From Thermocrinis sp. (lineage in GTDB: Bacteria; Aquificota; Aquificia; Aquificales; Aquificaceae): a stretch of DNA of 64,000 bases. Below are positions 1 through 9,179 of the stretch, piece after piece. The notes under the pieces are model-generated. The model was not told the DNA's origin, did not search any database, and saw only the letters and a program-made list of their open reading frames with translations. The translations under genes were made by a program, and so were the position numbers. The stretch is from positions 1 through 64,000 of the forward strand of contig JAPYWH010000003.1 of assembly GCA_028276475.1 (NCBI GenBank). Reading direction: 5' to 3'. The stretch's first letter is position 1. Every line of letters begins with the position of its first letter.

Positions 1-543
1 GTGAGCAAATACATAAAGAACGAAGACGAATACTTTGCTAAAAAGGAGGAAATTTTAAGAAAGACCAAAAACTACATACAGGAGCTCTTGGGAAGGGAAG
101 TGGAACTCTTCATAAACACCGCAGACAAAAAGGGTAGCGTTTATATAACCGTCACGGGCACCTCAGCGGAGCAGGGGGACGATGGACAGGTAGGCAGGGG
201 CAACAGGGTTAATGGTCTCATCACTCCCTACAGACCCATGAGCTTGGAAGCGGCGGCGGGTAAAAACCCAATATCCCACATAGGTAAGATCTACAACACA
301 GTAGCCAATGAGATCAGCAAAAGGGTAGTAAAAGAGATCGAAGAGGTTGAGGAAGCGTACTGCTACATTGTTTCCCAGATAGGTAAGCCTATCAACGAAC
401 CACAGGTCTTGGATGTGAAAATAAGGACGAAGAGGAACCTAAGCGCCATCCAAGAGCTTGCAAGGAAAATAGCGGAGGAAGAGCTGGAGCGTATGCCAGA
501 TGTCTGGAAGGGCTTTTTGGAGCGTAGATACTCTGTAGCCTAA
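1..543 (+). CDS. mat: Archaeal-type S-adenosylmethionine synthetase (C-terminal part)
   Basis: Makes S-adenosylmethionine from ATP and methionine. The visible 180 residues match the C-terminal half of the archaeal MAT family (about 400 aa), with the segment TGTSAEQGDDGQVGRGNRVN, then PYRPMSLEAAAGKNP and SQIGKPINEP. The reading frame is already open at base 1, so the GTG there is probably an internal codon and the true start lies outside the window. The archaeal form rather than bacterial MetK is known from Aquificales, which helps place the organism. Its TAA overlaps the stop of the convergent archaemetzincin gene. Confidence 0.93.
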   Translation: MSKYIKNEDEYFAKKEEILRKTKNYIQELLGREVELFINTADKKGSVYITVTGTSAEQGDDGQVGRGNRVNGLITPYRPMSLEAAAGKNPISHIGKIYNTVANEISKRVVKEIEEVEEAYCYIVSQIGKPINEPQVLDVKIRTKRNLSAIQELARKIAEEELERMPDVWKGFLERRYSVA

Positions 544-1043
544 GACTTTAGCTTCCTTTGACATTTTTCGCAGAAAAACCTGCCCTTTTGGTCTACCTCA
601 AGGACGGAGTTTGAAAAGTTCATAACACAGCGGGGGCTATTGCAATGCAAAAGTCCAAAGGTGTGCCCAAGCTCGTGGTTGAGCTCTTTAAAAGTCCTTT
701 CAAAAAACAATTTTTCGTCGGGAGTTTTTAGTCTGTGGATGCTAACAAGGGCACACCTGCCGTTTAATTCTCCCACTCCAAAGACAAAGTTCAAGCCTTC
801 TTCGTAAAGGTCTACATCAGTTATACCCACCACCTTTAGCATGTTGGGTAAATGCACTGCCTTTATGCGTTCTAAAAGTTTGCTGGCGGAGAACTGTCCT
901 CTATGTGGGTTGTAGGCGCTCTTGTAATAGACGGGGACATCCGAAATCCGGACCTCAAAGCCAAAGACATCCTTTACGTTTTTCGCACACGCAAGCAAAA
1001 GTCTCTTTTCCACAGAGCCCACCGCAATGAGGTAGATGAACAT
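540..1043 (-). CDS. amzA: Archaemetzincin family zinc metalloprotease
   Basis: A 167-aa protein with the archaemetzincin signature HELGHTFGLLHC, then CVM about five residues on and a terminal CEKC. The three histidines and the glutamate of HExxHxxGxxH form the catalytic zinc site, and the four cysteines form the second, structural zinc site typical of the family. It has no signal peptide, so it is probably cytoplasmic. Physiological substrates of the family are poorly known. It is transcribed divergently from hom with only 29 bp between start codons, and converges on the mat gene with a 4-bp overlap. Confidence 0.9.
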   Translation of the reverse strand: MFIYLIAVGSVEKRLLLACAKNVKDVFGFEVRISDVPVYYKSAYNPHRGQFSASKLLERIKAVHLPNMLKVVGITDVDLYEEGLNFVFGVGELNGRCALVSIHRLKTPDEKLFFERTFKELNHELGHTFGLLHCNSPRCVMNFSNSVLEVDQKGRFFCEKCQRKLKS

Positions 1044-1072
1044 TGGGTTTCTAGTTTAAAATAAATAGCCCT
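1044..1072. promoter_or_regulatory. Divergent promoter region between amzA and hom
   Basis: Only 29 bp separate the amzA ATG (minus) and the hom GTG (plus). A -10-like TAAAAT lies at 1057-1062, 10 nt before the hom start. On the minus strand TAAACT at 1058-1053 lies 9 nt before the amzA start. The two hexamers overlap and neither gene has a Shine-Dalgarno sequence, so both transcripts would be nearly leaderless. I see no convincing -35 boxes. Confidence 0.45.
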
Positions 1073-2374
1073 GTGGAGGTCAAGGTAGGTATCGTTGGGT
1101 GCGGGGTAGTAGGAACTGGCACCGTTGCCCTGCTTTTGGAAAACGCAAAGGTCATTGAGGAAAAAACTGGCATCAAGCTTTCCATAAGCAAGGTGGCGGA
1201 CAAGGACTGGAGCAGACCTCGGGAGTACGAGGTGCCCTCCACCCTAAGGACCACTGATTATAGAGAAGTTATAGAAAGCTCGGACATAGTGGTGGAGCTC
1301 GTTGGGGGCAAAGACTTTGCCAAAAGGCTCCTCTTGGAAGCCCTTGAGAAGGGAAAGCATGTAGTCACTGCCAACAAGCATCTGCTGGCAGAGGATGGAG
1401 AAGAAATATTCAAAAAAGCCAAGGAAAAAGGGCTTATGGTGGGCTTTGAGGCGTCGGTGGGTGGTGGGATACCCATAATAAAAGCACTGAGAGAAGGGCT
1501 TGTGGGAAACAGGGTACAGAATATCTACGGCATCCTTAACGGCACCACCAACTACATACTTACCCAAATGTTAGAGCAGGATGTTAGCTTTAACACTGCC
1601 CTTAAGAGGGCTCAGGAGCTGGGATACGCAGAGGCGGACCCTTCTTTGGACATAGACGGCTGGGATTCTGCCCATAAGATAACCCTTTTAGCCTTCGTTG
1701 GCTTTGGAAAACTCTTTCCCTTTGAAGAAGTCTATGTGGAAGGCATAAGGAACATAGACCTTTTGGATGTGGAGCTGGGCAAAGATCTGGGCTATACTTT
1801 GAAGCTCTTAGCCATAGCCAAAAGGACGGATTCAGAGGTTGAACTGAGGGTGCATCCCACCTTTATTCCCTCCGATAATCCTTTGGCTAAGGTCTCGGAT
1901 GTTTATAATGCAGTTTTGGTGGAGGGAGATTTTGTGGGGAAAACCATGTTCTATGGAAGGGGTGCAGGCTCAAGACCTACCGCCTCTGCGGTGGTGTCGG
2001 ACATAGTGGATATTGCCAAAAGTATAGGCTCCTGCAAGAGTCAAAGCTTGTTTTGGGAGAGCAAAGAAGAGCTTAGAATAAACAAAAACTTTTACAGCAG
2101 GTATTATCTGAGGTTTGATGTGCCCGATAGGCCGGGGGTGCTGGCAAAGATCGCAAGCGTTTTGGCAGAATATCAGATCAGCATAGCATCCGTTTTGCAA
2201 AAGGAAAAGGTCTGCAAGGTGGCGGGCAGAGAGGGGCAACCCATAGTGCCACTTGTGATCCTCACCCACAAAGCCTATGAGATGGACATGCAAAGGGCTA
2301 TTGGGGAAATCCAACAGCTACCCGTTGTTGAGGGAAAGCCTGTTATCATAAGAGTTGAGGAGGAAGCCTATTGA
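1073..2374 (+). CDS. hom: Homoserine dehydrogenase
   Basis: NAD(P)-dependent reduction of aspartate semialdehyde to homoserine in the threonine/methionine pathway. The 433-aa protein has an N-terminal Rossmann motif (GIVGCGVVGTGTV), the catalytic region (NGTTNYILTQM, AEADPSLDIDGWD) and a C-terminal ACT domain (residues about 345-430, starting YYLRFDVPDRPGVLAKIASVL), which usually binds threonine for feedback control. The GTG start is supported because translation enters the Rossmann strand directly. Its stop overlaps the rpe start (TTGA), so the two genes are probably translationally coupled. Confidence 0.96.
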   Translation: MEVKVGIVGCGVVGTGTVALLLENAKVIEEKTGIKLSISKVADKDWSRPREYEVPSTLRTTDYREVIESSDIVVELVGGKDFAKRLLLEALEKGKHVVTANKHLLAEDGEEIFKKAKEKGLMVGFEASVGGGIPIIKALREGLVGNRVQNIYGILNGTTNYILTQMLEQDVSFNTALKRAQELGYAEADPSLDIDGWDSAHKITLLAFVGFGKLFPFEEVYVEGIRNIDLLDVELGKDLGYTLKLLAIAKRTDSEVELRVHPTFIPSDNPLAKVSDVYNAVLVEGDFVGKTMFYGRGAGSRPTASAVVSDIVDIAKSIGSCKSQSLFWESKEELRINKNFYSRYYLRFDVPDRPGVLAKIASVLAEYQISIASVLQKEKVCKVAGREGQPIVPLVILTHKAYEMDMQRAIGEIQQLPVVEGKPVIIRVEEEAY

Positions 2375-3039
2375 AGCTTTTGGCACCCTCAATACTGTCT
2401 GCGGACTTTTACAGGCTTGGCGAGCAGATAGAGGCGGTTATCAAGGGCGGTGCAGACCTTTTGCACTTTGATGTAATGGACGGACACTTTGTGCCTAACA
2501 TAACCTTTGGACCCGTAGTTCTTGAGAGCATAAAAAAACATTGCAATGTTCCCTTAGATGCCCATCTGATGATAGAGAACGTGGATAAGTACATTCCTGA
2601 ATTTATAAAGGCTGGGGCAGACATGGTTAGCATACACATAGAGAATAGCTATCATATCCACCGTTCCATAGAGCTTATAAAGAGTCTTGGCGCAAAGGCG
2701 GGAGTGGTGATAAACCCTGGAACTCCTCTTTCCCTTTTAGAGGAGGTGCTCCACTATGTGGATTTTGTGCTTTTGATGTCGGTAAATCCGGGCTTTGGAG
2801 GACAAAAATTCATCCCAAGGTCTTTGGAGAGATTAAGAAGATTAAGGGAGATGGTAAACGCCATCAATCCCAAGGTGCTTATTGAAATAGACGGAGGCAT
2901 AAAAGAAGAAAACCTTTTAGAGGTGGCAAGGGCTGGTGCGGACATTTTGGTGGTGGGCTCGGGCATCTTTGCCTATCAGGATGTTCAAGCCCAAACGAGA
3001 AAATTGAAAAATCTTCTTATCTCTTCAGAGGCGCTGTGA
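2371..3039 (+). CDS. rpe: Ribulose-phosphate 3-epimerase
   Basis: Interconverts ribulose-5-phosphate and xylulose-5-phosphate in the pentose phosphate pathway. The 222-aa TIM barrel shows the family hallmarks: APSILSADF at the N-terminus, HFDVMDGHFVPNITFGP, the metal-binding aspartate and histidine residues, and SVNPGFGGQKF. The TTG start overlaps the hom stop codon. The 3' end overlaps the convergent lptD gene by 23 bp. Confidence 0.96.
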   Translation: MKLLAPSILSADFYRLGEQIEAVIKGGADLLHFDVMDGHFVPNITFGPVVLESIKKHCNVPLDAHLMIENVDKYIPEFIKAGADMVSIHIENSYHIHRSIELIKSLGAKAGVVINPGTPLSLLEEVLHYVDFVLLMSVNPGFGGQKFIPRSLERLRRLREMVNAINPKVLIEIDGGIKEENLLEVARAGADILVVGSGIFAYQDVQAQTRKLKNLLISSEAL

Positions 3040-5047
3040 GCCTTTGCAGGTCAAAGAGGTTAAAGGTTAAATACAGCTCCTTTATGTATCTACCTTTTGT
3101 ACCGTCGTAGTTGTCCCTTGCCAACAGTCCCAAGCTCCAACAGGCACCTCTATAATCAACGCTTGCCTGTCTTACAAGGTCTTTGCCTATTCTGTTATCC
3201 CTTGTTAAAAGAAGACCAAAGACCGCTGGACCGTAGGAGGTACTAAAGCTCAAATTTGTTTGGTCGGAGGTTCTCTGTTTTAGCAGGTTTCTTGCAGTTT
3301 GGTAGCCTAAGGTCAAGCTAGCTTGTTTGTATCCCAGGCTAAGGCTGTTGCTTGTTCTCAGAGGGAAACCTCCCTCTATGTCGTATAGGCTATCGGTGGT
3401 CAGGCTCACGCCCTCAAAAGGCTTCAAAGAGACGATGACCCTTATAGGTAGCAGTTTTCTGTCTGCGGTTATGCCTTCGTAGGTATACTTTCCAAGGTAA
3501 TTGTAAGCGGAGCTGACATATAGGTTTAAAAACTCCCTGTCTTTGTAGCCCATACCGCTTGTCCATAGGGCATCAAGCTGGCTCGTTTTGTTAAGTTGGT
3601 CTATGTTGTCAAACCTCGGATTGTTAAAGTCCTTTTCTCTAAAGCTATAACCTACCTTTAGAAAGTTCTTAAACTTAAAGTTCCCCGCTTGCAGGTCAAA
3701 AACAAAGGGCACGCTCTCTGAAAAATAGAGGCTAGATACGGTTTCTTTGTAGCCCTGTTGGTTCAAGCCAAAATAGTAAAGGTTTTCAAAGACAAGGTTA
3801 GAGTAAAAAACTCTCCCAAAAAGTTTTTTTGGGATTGAAAGCTCCGGAAATAGTGCGAGCCTTTGACCCCTTAATCCCTCCTCTCTGTAAAAGTTGGTGT
3901 AAGAGGAAAAAAGGCTAAAAAATATGGGTCCCCAAAGCTGTTGGGACTTCCAATAGAGGGCAATTTCCGGCAGTTTTTGTAGTGTGCCTTTGTTGTTGGG
4001 TGAAGTGGTGTCATAAAAGTGTTTGGCTTCAAAGGTTATCAGGAATCTCTCAAAATCCTTTTTGTAGTCTACATAGGAGGTAAGGTATGGAACCGTTCTT
4101 TCCCTTGCCCTGAGGTAAGTGTCTTCTAAAAAGTAAGGGTCGGAGATGGTGTCCAAGCCTGCCTTGAAATTCCCAAGGTCTAAACTCATCTGAATTCTGT
4201 ATCTGTTTTCTCTGAAGGTAGTAAGGTCCCTACCTTCCCACCACTTATCAGGGGGTGTAGGTTCTTTGTAGTAAGAAACTTTAAACTGCAGGTCATCCTC
4301 CTTGAAAAATGCCTGCCTGTATTCTACGGAAAAGCCTTTGGCTTGTTTGTCCCTTAGGTCTATGGTTAAGGTGGCGTCTTTGTCCTTGGATATAGCCCAA
4401 TATATAGGCTGTTGGTAGATAAAGCTGTTGAAGGTGTTCGATCCCACAGTTGGGAGCAAAAGTCCAGACCTCCTCTCACCCACCGGATAGGCAAAGATGG
4501 GAAGGTAGGCAAAGGGAACTCTAAAGAGCCTTAGAGAGTTGTTTTCGGAGATTACATATTTTTGGTCTATGCGTGCCTTGGAAAAACAAAGAACCATTTC
4601 TTTTCTATCTGGAGGACATGTGGTTATCTCTCCATCTTTAACCGTGTATGTGTCTCCTTCCATTTCTGCTTTCTCAGCTTTAAAGTAGAACTTTTGGAAC
4701 CTACCCTCTGCGTTCAAAAAGTAGCCCACCTTTTTATCAAGGTCTATGTATGCGTAAGAGCCTTTTTTTACTTCAAGCTTTCCATCGGTAGACTTAACAT
4801 ACACATTTCCCTCTGCGATGATCTCTTTAGTTTGGGGATTGTATCTTACCTTGTCTGCCTTTATGTAGTAGTTCTCGTAATAGACCTCCACCTCTTCCCT
4901 TGCGACGAGCGTGCCATCGGGTTCACGCTCCAGGTATCTGGAAAGAACTTCTACACCAAAGGTCAAACTAAAGCACAGCAAAAACAGAACAAAAAGCACT
5001 CTAAAATTATACATATCAGGGTTTTGAGGCTTTTTACGAAAAAGCAC
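3017..5047 (-). CDS. lptD: LPS-assembly outer membrane protein LptD
   Basis: The outer-membrane beta-barrel that inserts lipopolysaccharide into the outer leaflet, normally with the LptE lipoprotein. A hydrophobic signal segment (residues about 12-32) is followed by the OstA/LptA-like periplasmic jellyroll (DGTLVAREEVEVYYENYYIKADKV, repeated strand pattern) and a long C-terminal barrel rich in alternating aromatic residues. At 676 aa it is shorter than the E. coli protein (784 aa). The track start is GTG at 5047; ATG at 5024 (MYNFRVLF) gives a more usual signal peptide and may be the real start. The 3' end overlaps rpe. Confidence 0.9.
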   Translation of the reverse strand: MLFRKKPQNPDMYNFRVLFVLFLLCFSLTFGVEVLSRYLEREPDGTLVAREEVEVYYENYYIKADKVRYNPQTKEIIAEGNVYVKSTDGKLEVKKGSYAYIDLDKKVGYFLNAEGRFQKFYFKAEKAEMEGDTYTVKDGEITTCPPDRKEMVLCFSKARIDQKYVISENNSLRLFRVPFAYLPIFAYPVGERRSGLLLPTVGSNTFNSFIYQQPIYWAISKDKDATLTIDLRDKQAKGFSVEYRQAFFKEDDLQFKVSYYKEPTPPDKWWEGRDLTTFRENRYRIQMSLDLGNFKAGLDTISDPYFLEDTYLRARERTVPYLTSYVDYKKDFERFLITFEAKHFYDTTSPNNKGTLQKLPEIALYWKSQQLWGPIFFSLFSSYTNFYREEGLRGQRLALFPELSIPKKLFGRVFYSNLVFENLYYFGLNQQGYKETVSSLYFSESVPFVFDLQAGNFKFKNFLKVGYSFREKDFNNPRFDNIDQLNKTSQLDALWTSGMGYKDREFLNLYVSSAYNYLGKYTYEGITADRKLLPIRVIVSLKPFEGVSLTTDSLYDIEGGFPLRTSNSLSLGYKQASLTLGYQTARNLLKQRTSDQTNLSFSTSYGPAVFGLLLTRDNRIGKDLVRQASVDYRGACWSLGLLARDNYDGTKGRYIKELYLTFNLFDLQRLTAPLKR

Positions 5048-5182
5048 GGAGGTATAGAAATTTATAGGAGGTTTCCTCCTTCCCTTTTTATTAAGCCCTT
5101 CAAAAGCCTTTTTATCCTTTTAAAGAGGAGGTTAAACTTAGAAGTCCAGTCCTAAGGATAAATAAGTCAAAGGAGGTTCTCC

Positions 5183-7483
5183 ATGAAGGTAGTCAAACGG
5201 GCGGGTGTGTTGGAAGATCTTGATATTGGAAAGATAAGGATTGTTATAGACTTTGCTTGCAAGGGCTTGAGGGTGGACCCACTTGAACTGGAGATGGATG
5301 CACAGATACAGTTCAGAGATGGCATAACCACCAAGGAGATTCAGCAATTGCTTATCAGAACAGCTGCGGAGAAGGTCTCTGCAGAAAACCCTGATTGGAC
5401 TTACGTTGCCGCAAGGCTTTTGCTTTACGACCTTTACAAGGATGTGGGGCATCTCAGGGGCTATAAAGTCAAGGACAAAATCAACGGCAAATACAAACCC
5501 TACAATCCTGAAAGCTTTTATGAGCTTATAAAAACCTATACAGAGAGAGGTATATACGGAGAGTATTTGCTTGAAAACTACACAAAGGAGGAGATTGACC
5601 AGCTTGCCCGCTATATTGACCCAGACAGGGACCTTCTCTGGACCTACACGGGCATAAAGGTGCTTTTTGACAGATATTTGGTTAGGGACGAAGAGGGGAG
5701 GGTGATTGAACTTCCGCAGGAGATGTATATGCTGATTGCCATGACCTTGGCGATCCCAGAAAGGAAAGAAGAGAGGCTAAACTGGGCAAAGACCTTTTAT
5801 GACTTGCAGTCTCTCCATCTCATCTCTTTGGCTACGCCCACGTTGATGAACGCAAGGCGTCCTTACACTCAGCTATCTTCCTGCTTTGTTTTGACGGTGG
5901 ATGACGACCTTTATGACATTTTTGACAACGTGAAGAAGGCTGGGATGATCTCTAAGTTTGCGGGTGGGCTTGGCATATACCTTGGAAAGATAAGGGCAAC
6001 GGGTGCCCCCATAAGAAAATTCAAGGGTGCAAGCAGTGGAGTTTTGCCTGTGGTGAAGATTATCAACGATGTGATGGTGTATGTGGATCAGCTTGGGATG
6101 AGGAAGGGAAGTGCGTCAATCACGCTGGATATATGGCACAAGGATGTTTTGGACTTTTTGGAGGTCAAAACCAACGTGGGCGATGAGAGAAAGAAAGCCC
6201 ACGATATACACCCTGCCATCTCCATCCCAGACCTTTTCATGAAAAGGCTAAAAGAAAACCGCAAATGGACGCTTTTTGACCCTTACTGGTGCAAGAACGT
6301 CCGAGATGGCAAAAACTTGGAAGACTTTTACGGAGAGGAGTTTGAAGAGATTTACCTAAAGCTGGAAAGAGAACTCCCAGACTACGCAAAGAGGGAAATT
6401 TCCGCCTTTGAACTGTGGAAGAGATTACTAACAGTTGTCTTTGAAACGGGAGAACCTTACATATTCTTCAGGGATACTGCAAATAGGTTAAACCCTAACA
6501 AGCACTGCGGTATGGTCTATTCCTCAAATCTTTGCCACGAGATAGTGCAAAATCAAAGCGTATCAACTCATATTTCAGAAACCCTCTCAGAAGATGGCAC
6601 TATAACCCATGCGAAGAAGTCTGGGGATGTGGTGGTGTGTAATCTGGGTTCTATAAACCTTGGCAAAGTTTGGAAAAAAGAGGACTTGGAAAGGGTTGTT
6701 CCTATCCTCGTGCGAATGCTGGACAATGTGATAGAAATGAACTTTTATGCCATAAAGGAAGCGGAATATACCAACAAACGCTACAGGGCAATAGGCATAG
6801 GTGTTAGCAACTACCACTACTGCCTTGTGAAAAACGGAATTCCTTGGGAGTCAGACCAGCACCTCAGGTTTGCAAACAGTCTTTTTGAGAGGATAGCTTA
6901 CTATGCCATAAAGGGTTCAATGGAACTTGCAAAAGAAAGGGGCAAATATCCGCTTTTTGATGGGTCAGACTGGAGTAAGGGCATATTCTTTGGAAGGACG
7001 CCAGAAGAAAACCAAAGGCTTTCTCAGGAAAACGGAAACAACTTTGATTGGACAAAATTGGCAGAGGAGGTTAAAAGGAATGGGATGAGAAATGCCTATT
7101 TACTGGCGCCCATGCCCACTGGTTCTACTTCTTTGATAGTGGGCGCTACTCCTTCCATAGACCCGATCTTTGCCAAATTCTACAAAGAGGAAAACATGTC
7201 TGGCATTTTGCCTCAAGTTCCGCCCGAGGTGGATAAATACTTTTGGCACTATAAATCTGCCTATAACATAGACCAAGAGTGGATCGTCCGTGCGGCGGCG
7301 GAGCGTCAGAAGTGGATAGACCAATCCCAAAGCTTGAACTTGTTTATTGACCCTGAAAAGATAGACGGTCCTACCCTCTCTAAGCTTTACACCTTGGCTT
7401 GGGAACTTGGGCTAAAGACCATATACTACTGCAGGAGTAAATCTATGACGGATATAGAGGAATGCGAAAGCTGTACAACATAG
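5183..7483 (+). CDS. nrdA: Ribonucleoside-diphosphate reductase, class I alpha subunit
   Basis: Reduces ribonucleotides to deoxyribonucleotides with a radical passed from the NrdB subunit, which is not in this window. The 766-aa protein has an N-terminal ATP-cone ([16 protein letters not shown]), the first redox cysteine in QLSSCFVL, the thiyl cysteine loop NLCHEI, the partner cysteine in [10 protein letters not shown], the loop PMPTGSTS, the radical-transfer tyrosine pair in TIYYCRS and the C-terminal shuttle cysteines CESC. No intein interrupts it. A strong Shine-Dalgarno sequence (AAAGGAGG, 7 nt spacing) fixes the start, in contrast to several neighbouring operons. It overlaps gph by 22 bp. 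Confidence 0.96.
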   Translation: MKVVKRAGVLEDLDIGKIRIVIDFACKGLRVDPLELEMDAQIQFRDGITTKEIQQLLIRTAAEKVSAENPDWTYVAARLLLYDLYKDVGHLRGYKVKDKINGKYKPYNPESFYELIKTYTERGIYGEYLLENYTKEEIDQLARYIDPDRDLLWTYTGIKVLFDRYLVRDEEGRVIELPQEMYMLIAMTLAIPERKEERLNWAKTFYDLQSLHLISLATPTLMNARRPYTQLSSCFVLTVDDDLYDIFDNVKKAGMISKFAGGLGIYLGKIRATGAPIRKFKGASSGVLPVVKIINDVMVYVDQLGMRKGSASITLDIWHKDVLDFLEVKTNVGDERKKAHDIHPAISIPDLFMKRLKENRKWTLFDPYWCKNVRDGKNLEDFYGEEFEEIYLKLERELPDYAKREISAFELWKRLLTVVFETGEPYIFFRDTANRLNPNKHCGMVYSSNLCHEIVQNQSVSTHISETLSEDGTITHAKKSGDVVVCNLGSINLGKVWKKEDLERVVPILVRMLDNVIEMNFYAIKEAEYTNKRYRAIGIGVSNYHYCLVKNGIPWESDQHLRFANSLFERIAYYAIKGSMELAKERGKYPLFDGSDWSKGIFFGRTPEENQRLSQENGNNFDWTKLAEEVKRNGMRNAYLLAPMPTGSTSLIVGATPSIDPIFAKFYKEENMSGILPQVPPEVDKYFWHYKSAYNIDQEWIVRAAAERQKWIDQSQSLNLFIDPEKIDGPTLSKLYTLAWELGLKTIYYCRSKSMTDIEECESCTT

Positions 7484-8100
7484 AGTTGGTGATCTTTGAC
7501 CTTGATGGCACCCTCATTGACTCTGCGGAGGACATAGCCCTCCATGTGGGTCGTGTTTATAGAGAGCTCAAGGGCAGGGATGTGCCCGCCGATGAGGTTA
7601 AAAGGAACATAGGAGACGGTGCCCGAAGCCTTTTGGCAAACTTCTTTCAGGGGCAGGAGTTAGAAAAAGCCCTGGAGAGGTTTTTACAATACTACATTTC
7701 AGAACCCGTAATACACACCAAACCCTACGAAGGATTAGTGGAGACCTTGGAGGGCTTGAAGGAAAGGGGAATACTTTTAGCTGTTGCTACCAACAAGCCA
7801 CACGACATAACTCTGGAGGTGCTAAAAAGGCTGAAAATGCTCCACTACTTTGACGAGGTGCTGGGCGCGGACCTATTACCGGAGAAAAAGCCTTCTCCTT
7901 TGCCTCTGTTGGAAATAGCCAAACGTTTGGGAGTTTCCCCTGAGCTTAGCCTAATGGTGGGAGACTCAGAAAACGATATTCTGGCGGGAAGGAGGGCTGG
8001 CATGCTAACTGCCCATGTCCGTTGGGGATACAAAACTCCCCAGAGCCCACCGGACTATCATTTAAACCATCCCAAAGACCTTTTGCACGTAATTGACTGA
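7462..8100 (+). CDS. gph: Phosphoglycolate phosphatase, HAD family
   Basis: Predicted to hydrolyse 2-phosphoglycolate, a by-product of DNA repair or of oxygenase reactions. The 212-aa protein carries all HAD motifs: I ([10 protein letters not shown]), II (AVATNKP), III lysine (EKKPSP) and IV ([12 protein letters not shown]), with a helical cap between I and II. The start lies 22 bp inside nrdA in another frame, so it is likely coupled to nrdA. A pyrophosphatase or other small-phosphate hydrolase of the same subfamily cannot be excluded from sequence alone. Confidence 0.85.
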   Translation: MRKLYNIELVIFDLDGTLIDSAEDIALHVGRVYRELKGRDVPADEVKRNIGDGARSLLANFFQGQELEKALERFLQYYISEPVIHTKPYEGLVETLEGLKERGILLAVATNKPHDITLEVLKRLKMLHYFDEVLGADLLPEKKPSPLPLLEIAKRLGVSPELSLMVGDSENDILAGRRAGMLTAHVRWGYKTPQSPPDYHLNHPKDLLHVID

Positions 8101-8119
8101 CTGGTCGGTATGTTATAAT
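8093..8119 (+). promoter_or_regulatory. Promoter with probable TetR operator for the efflux operon
   Basis: TTGACT (8093-8098) and TATAAT (8114-8119) are separated by 15 bp. Between them lies ACTGACTGGTCGGT, an imperfect 14-bp palindrome (5 of 7 half-site positions paired) that resembles the ACCGACC/GGTCGGT style of operator used by many TetR-family efflux repressors. The TetR gene is the third gene of the operon, so autoregulation is likely. The -35 box lies inside the last codons of gph. Confidence 0.6.
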
Positions 8120-8129
8120 TTTGCCCAAC

Positions 8130-9179
8130 ATGTGGGCACTTCTTTTAAGTTTGGTTTTTTTGTTTGCCTGCGGAAAGAAGGAACAAAAACCCCAAGGGCA
8201 AAGAACACAAAAACCTGTGGTAATAACCACCTACGCAGTCTCAAGCCAGGAGGTGGAGGAATATTACACCACAAAGGGCTACTTTGAGTCTCCTCAGGAT
8301 ATAGTTCTTAAGCCAGAAGTAAGCGGGAGGGTTGCCCAGCTTTATGTGGAAGAGGGTGCCTTTGTAAGGGCAGGACAGCCCCTTTTAAAGATAGACCCCT
8401 CTGAATATGAAAACACCCTCAGACAGCTTCAGGCACAGCTCTCTCAGGCAAAGGTCAACTACGAAAACCAGAGGGCTATAGTTGAGAGAAGAAAGATGCT
8501 TTTTGAGAAGGAGCTGATCGCAAAGGAAGAGTATGACAACGCCTTGGCACAGCTCAGGTCCCAGGAGGAGCTTTTGAGAGCCATAAATTCTCAGATAGCC
8601 AACGCCCAGCTTATGGTTTCAAAGACTGTCCTTAGGGCACCATTTTCTGGCTACATTGCCCAGCGTTTTGTAAGTGTGGGGGACTATCTGACTCCCCAGT
8701 CTCAAACCTTTAGGCTTGTATCCTTGAACCCCCTTAGGGTGGTCTTTCAGGTTCCTCAAGAGCTGGTAGCCTTTGGCAAGGTGGGTAGGATGGTGGATTT
8801 GGAGGTGGAGGGTGTGGGAACGGTAAAGGGACGGGTGGTCTTTGTGTCTCCCACCGCAGACCAAAACAGGCTCTTGACCCTAAAGGCGCTGGTGGATAAC
8901 AGAGAGAACCTGATAAAGCCGGGCATGTATGCCTTGGTTAAACTGCCCACTCAGAAGGTTTCTGCCTTTGTGGTTCCCGAGAGGGCTGTTGTTCTGAGGG
9001 GCACCAAAAAGATCGTGTGGAAAGTGGAGGGGCAAAAAGTTATGCCAGTGGAGGTGCAGGTCCTAAGGCAAAAAGATGGAAAGGCATACATCAAGGCAGA
9101 CCTCAATAATGGCGATCAAATAGCCTTAGATAACGCCTTTTTACTCAGGGAAGGTGTTGCGGTGGAGATAAAGCGGTGA
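8130..9179 (+). CDS. Periplasmic adaptor (membrane fusion) lipoprotein of an efflux pump
   Basis: A 349-aa AcrA/MexA-type adaptor that should bridge an inner-membrane pump and a TolC channel. It starts with a lipoprotein signal (MWALLLSLVFLFAC, Cys lipidation) followed by the lipoyl/barrel-sandwich half (PEVSGRVAQLYVEEGAFVRAGQPLLKID), a coiled-coil hairpin (residues about 90-150), the second lipoyl half (LRAPFSGYIAQRFVSVGDYL) and a beta-barrel domain. The track start is TTG at 8121, but the -10 box ends at 8119, so ATG at 8130 fits transcription and signal-peptide shape better. It overlaps the next gene by 4 bp (GTGA). Confidence 0.85.
   Translation: MWALLLSLVFLFACGKKEQKPQGQRTQKPVVITTYAVSSQEVEEYYTTKGYFESPQDIVLKPEVSGRVAQLYVEEGAFVRAGQPLLKIDPSEYENTLRQLQAQLSQAKVNYENQRAIVERRKMLFEKELIAKEEYDNALAQLRSQEELLRAINSQIANAQLMVSKTVLRAPFSGYIAQRFVSVGDYLTPQSQTFRLVSLNPLRVVFQVPQELVAFGKVGRMVDLEVEGVGTVKGRVVFVSPTADQNRLLTLKALVDNRENLIKPGMYALVKLPTQKVSAFVVPERAVVLRGTKKIVWKVEGQKVMPVEVQVLRQKDGKAYIKADLNNGDQIALDNAFLLREGVAVEIKR

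Noticed and set aside
4562-5155. Plus-strand 197-aa ORF opposite lptD
   Set aside because: It is a shadow of the lptD gene with no domain features or ribosome-binding site.
5183-7483. Intein in nrdA, since inteins occur in ribonucleotide reductase genes of thermophiles
   Set aside because: All active-site motifs are contiguous and the length is normal, so no intein is present.
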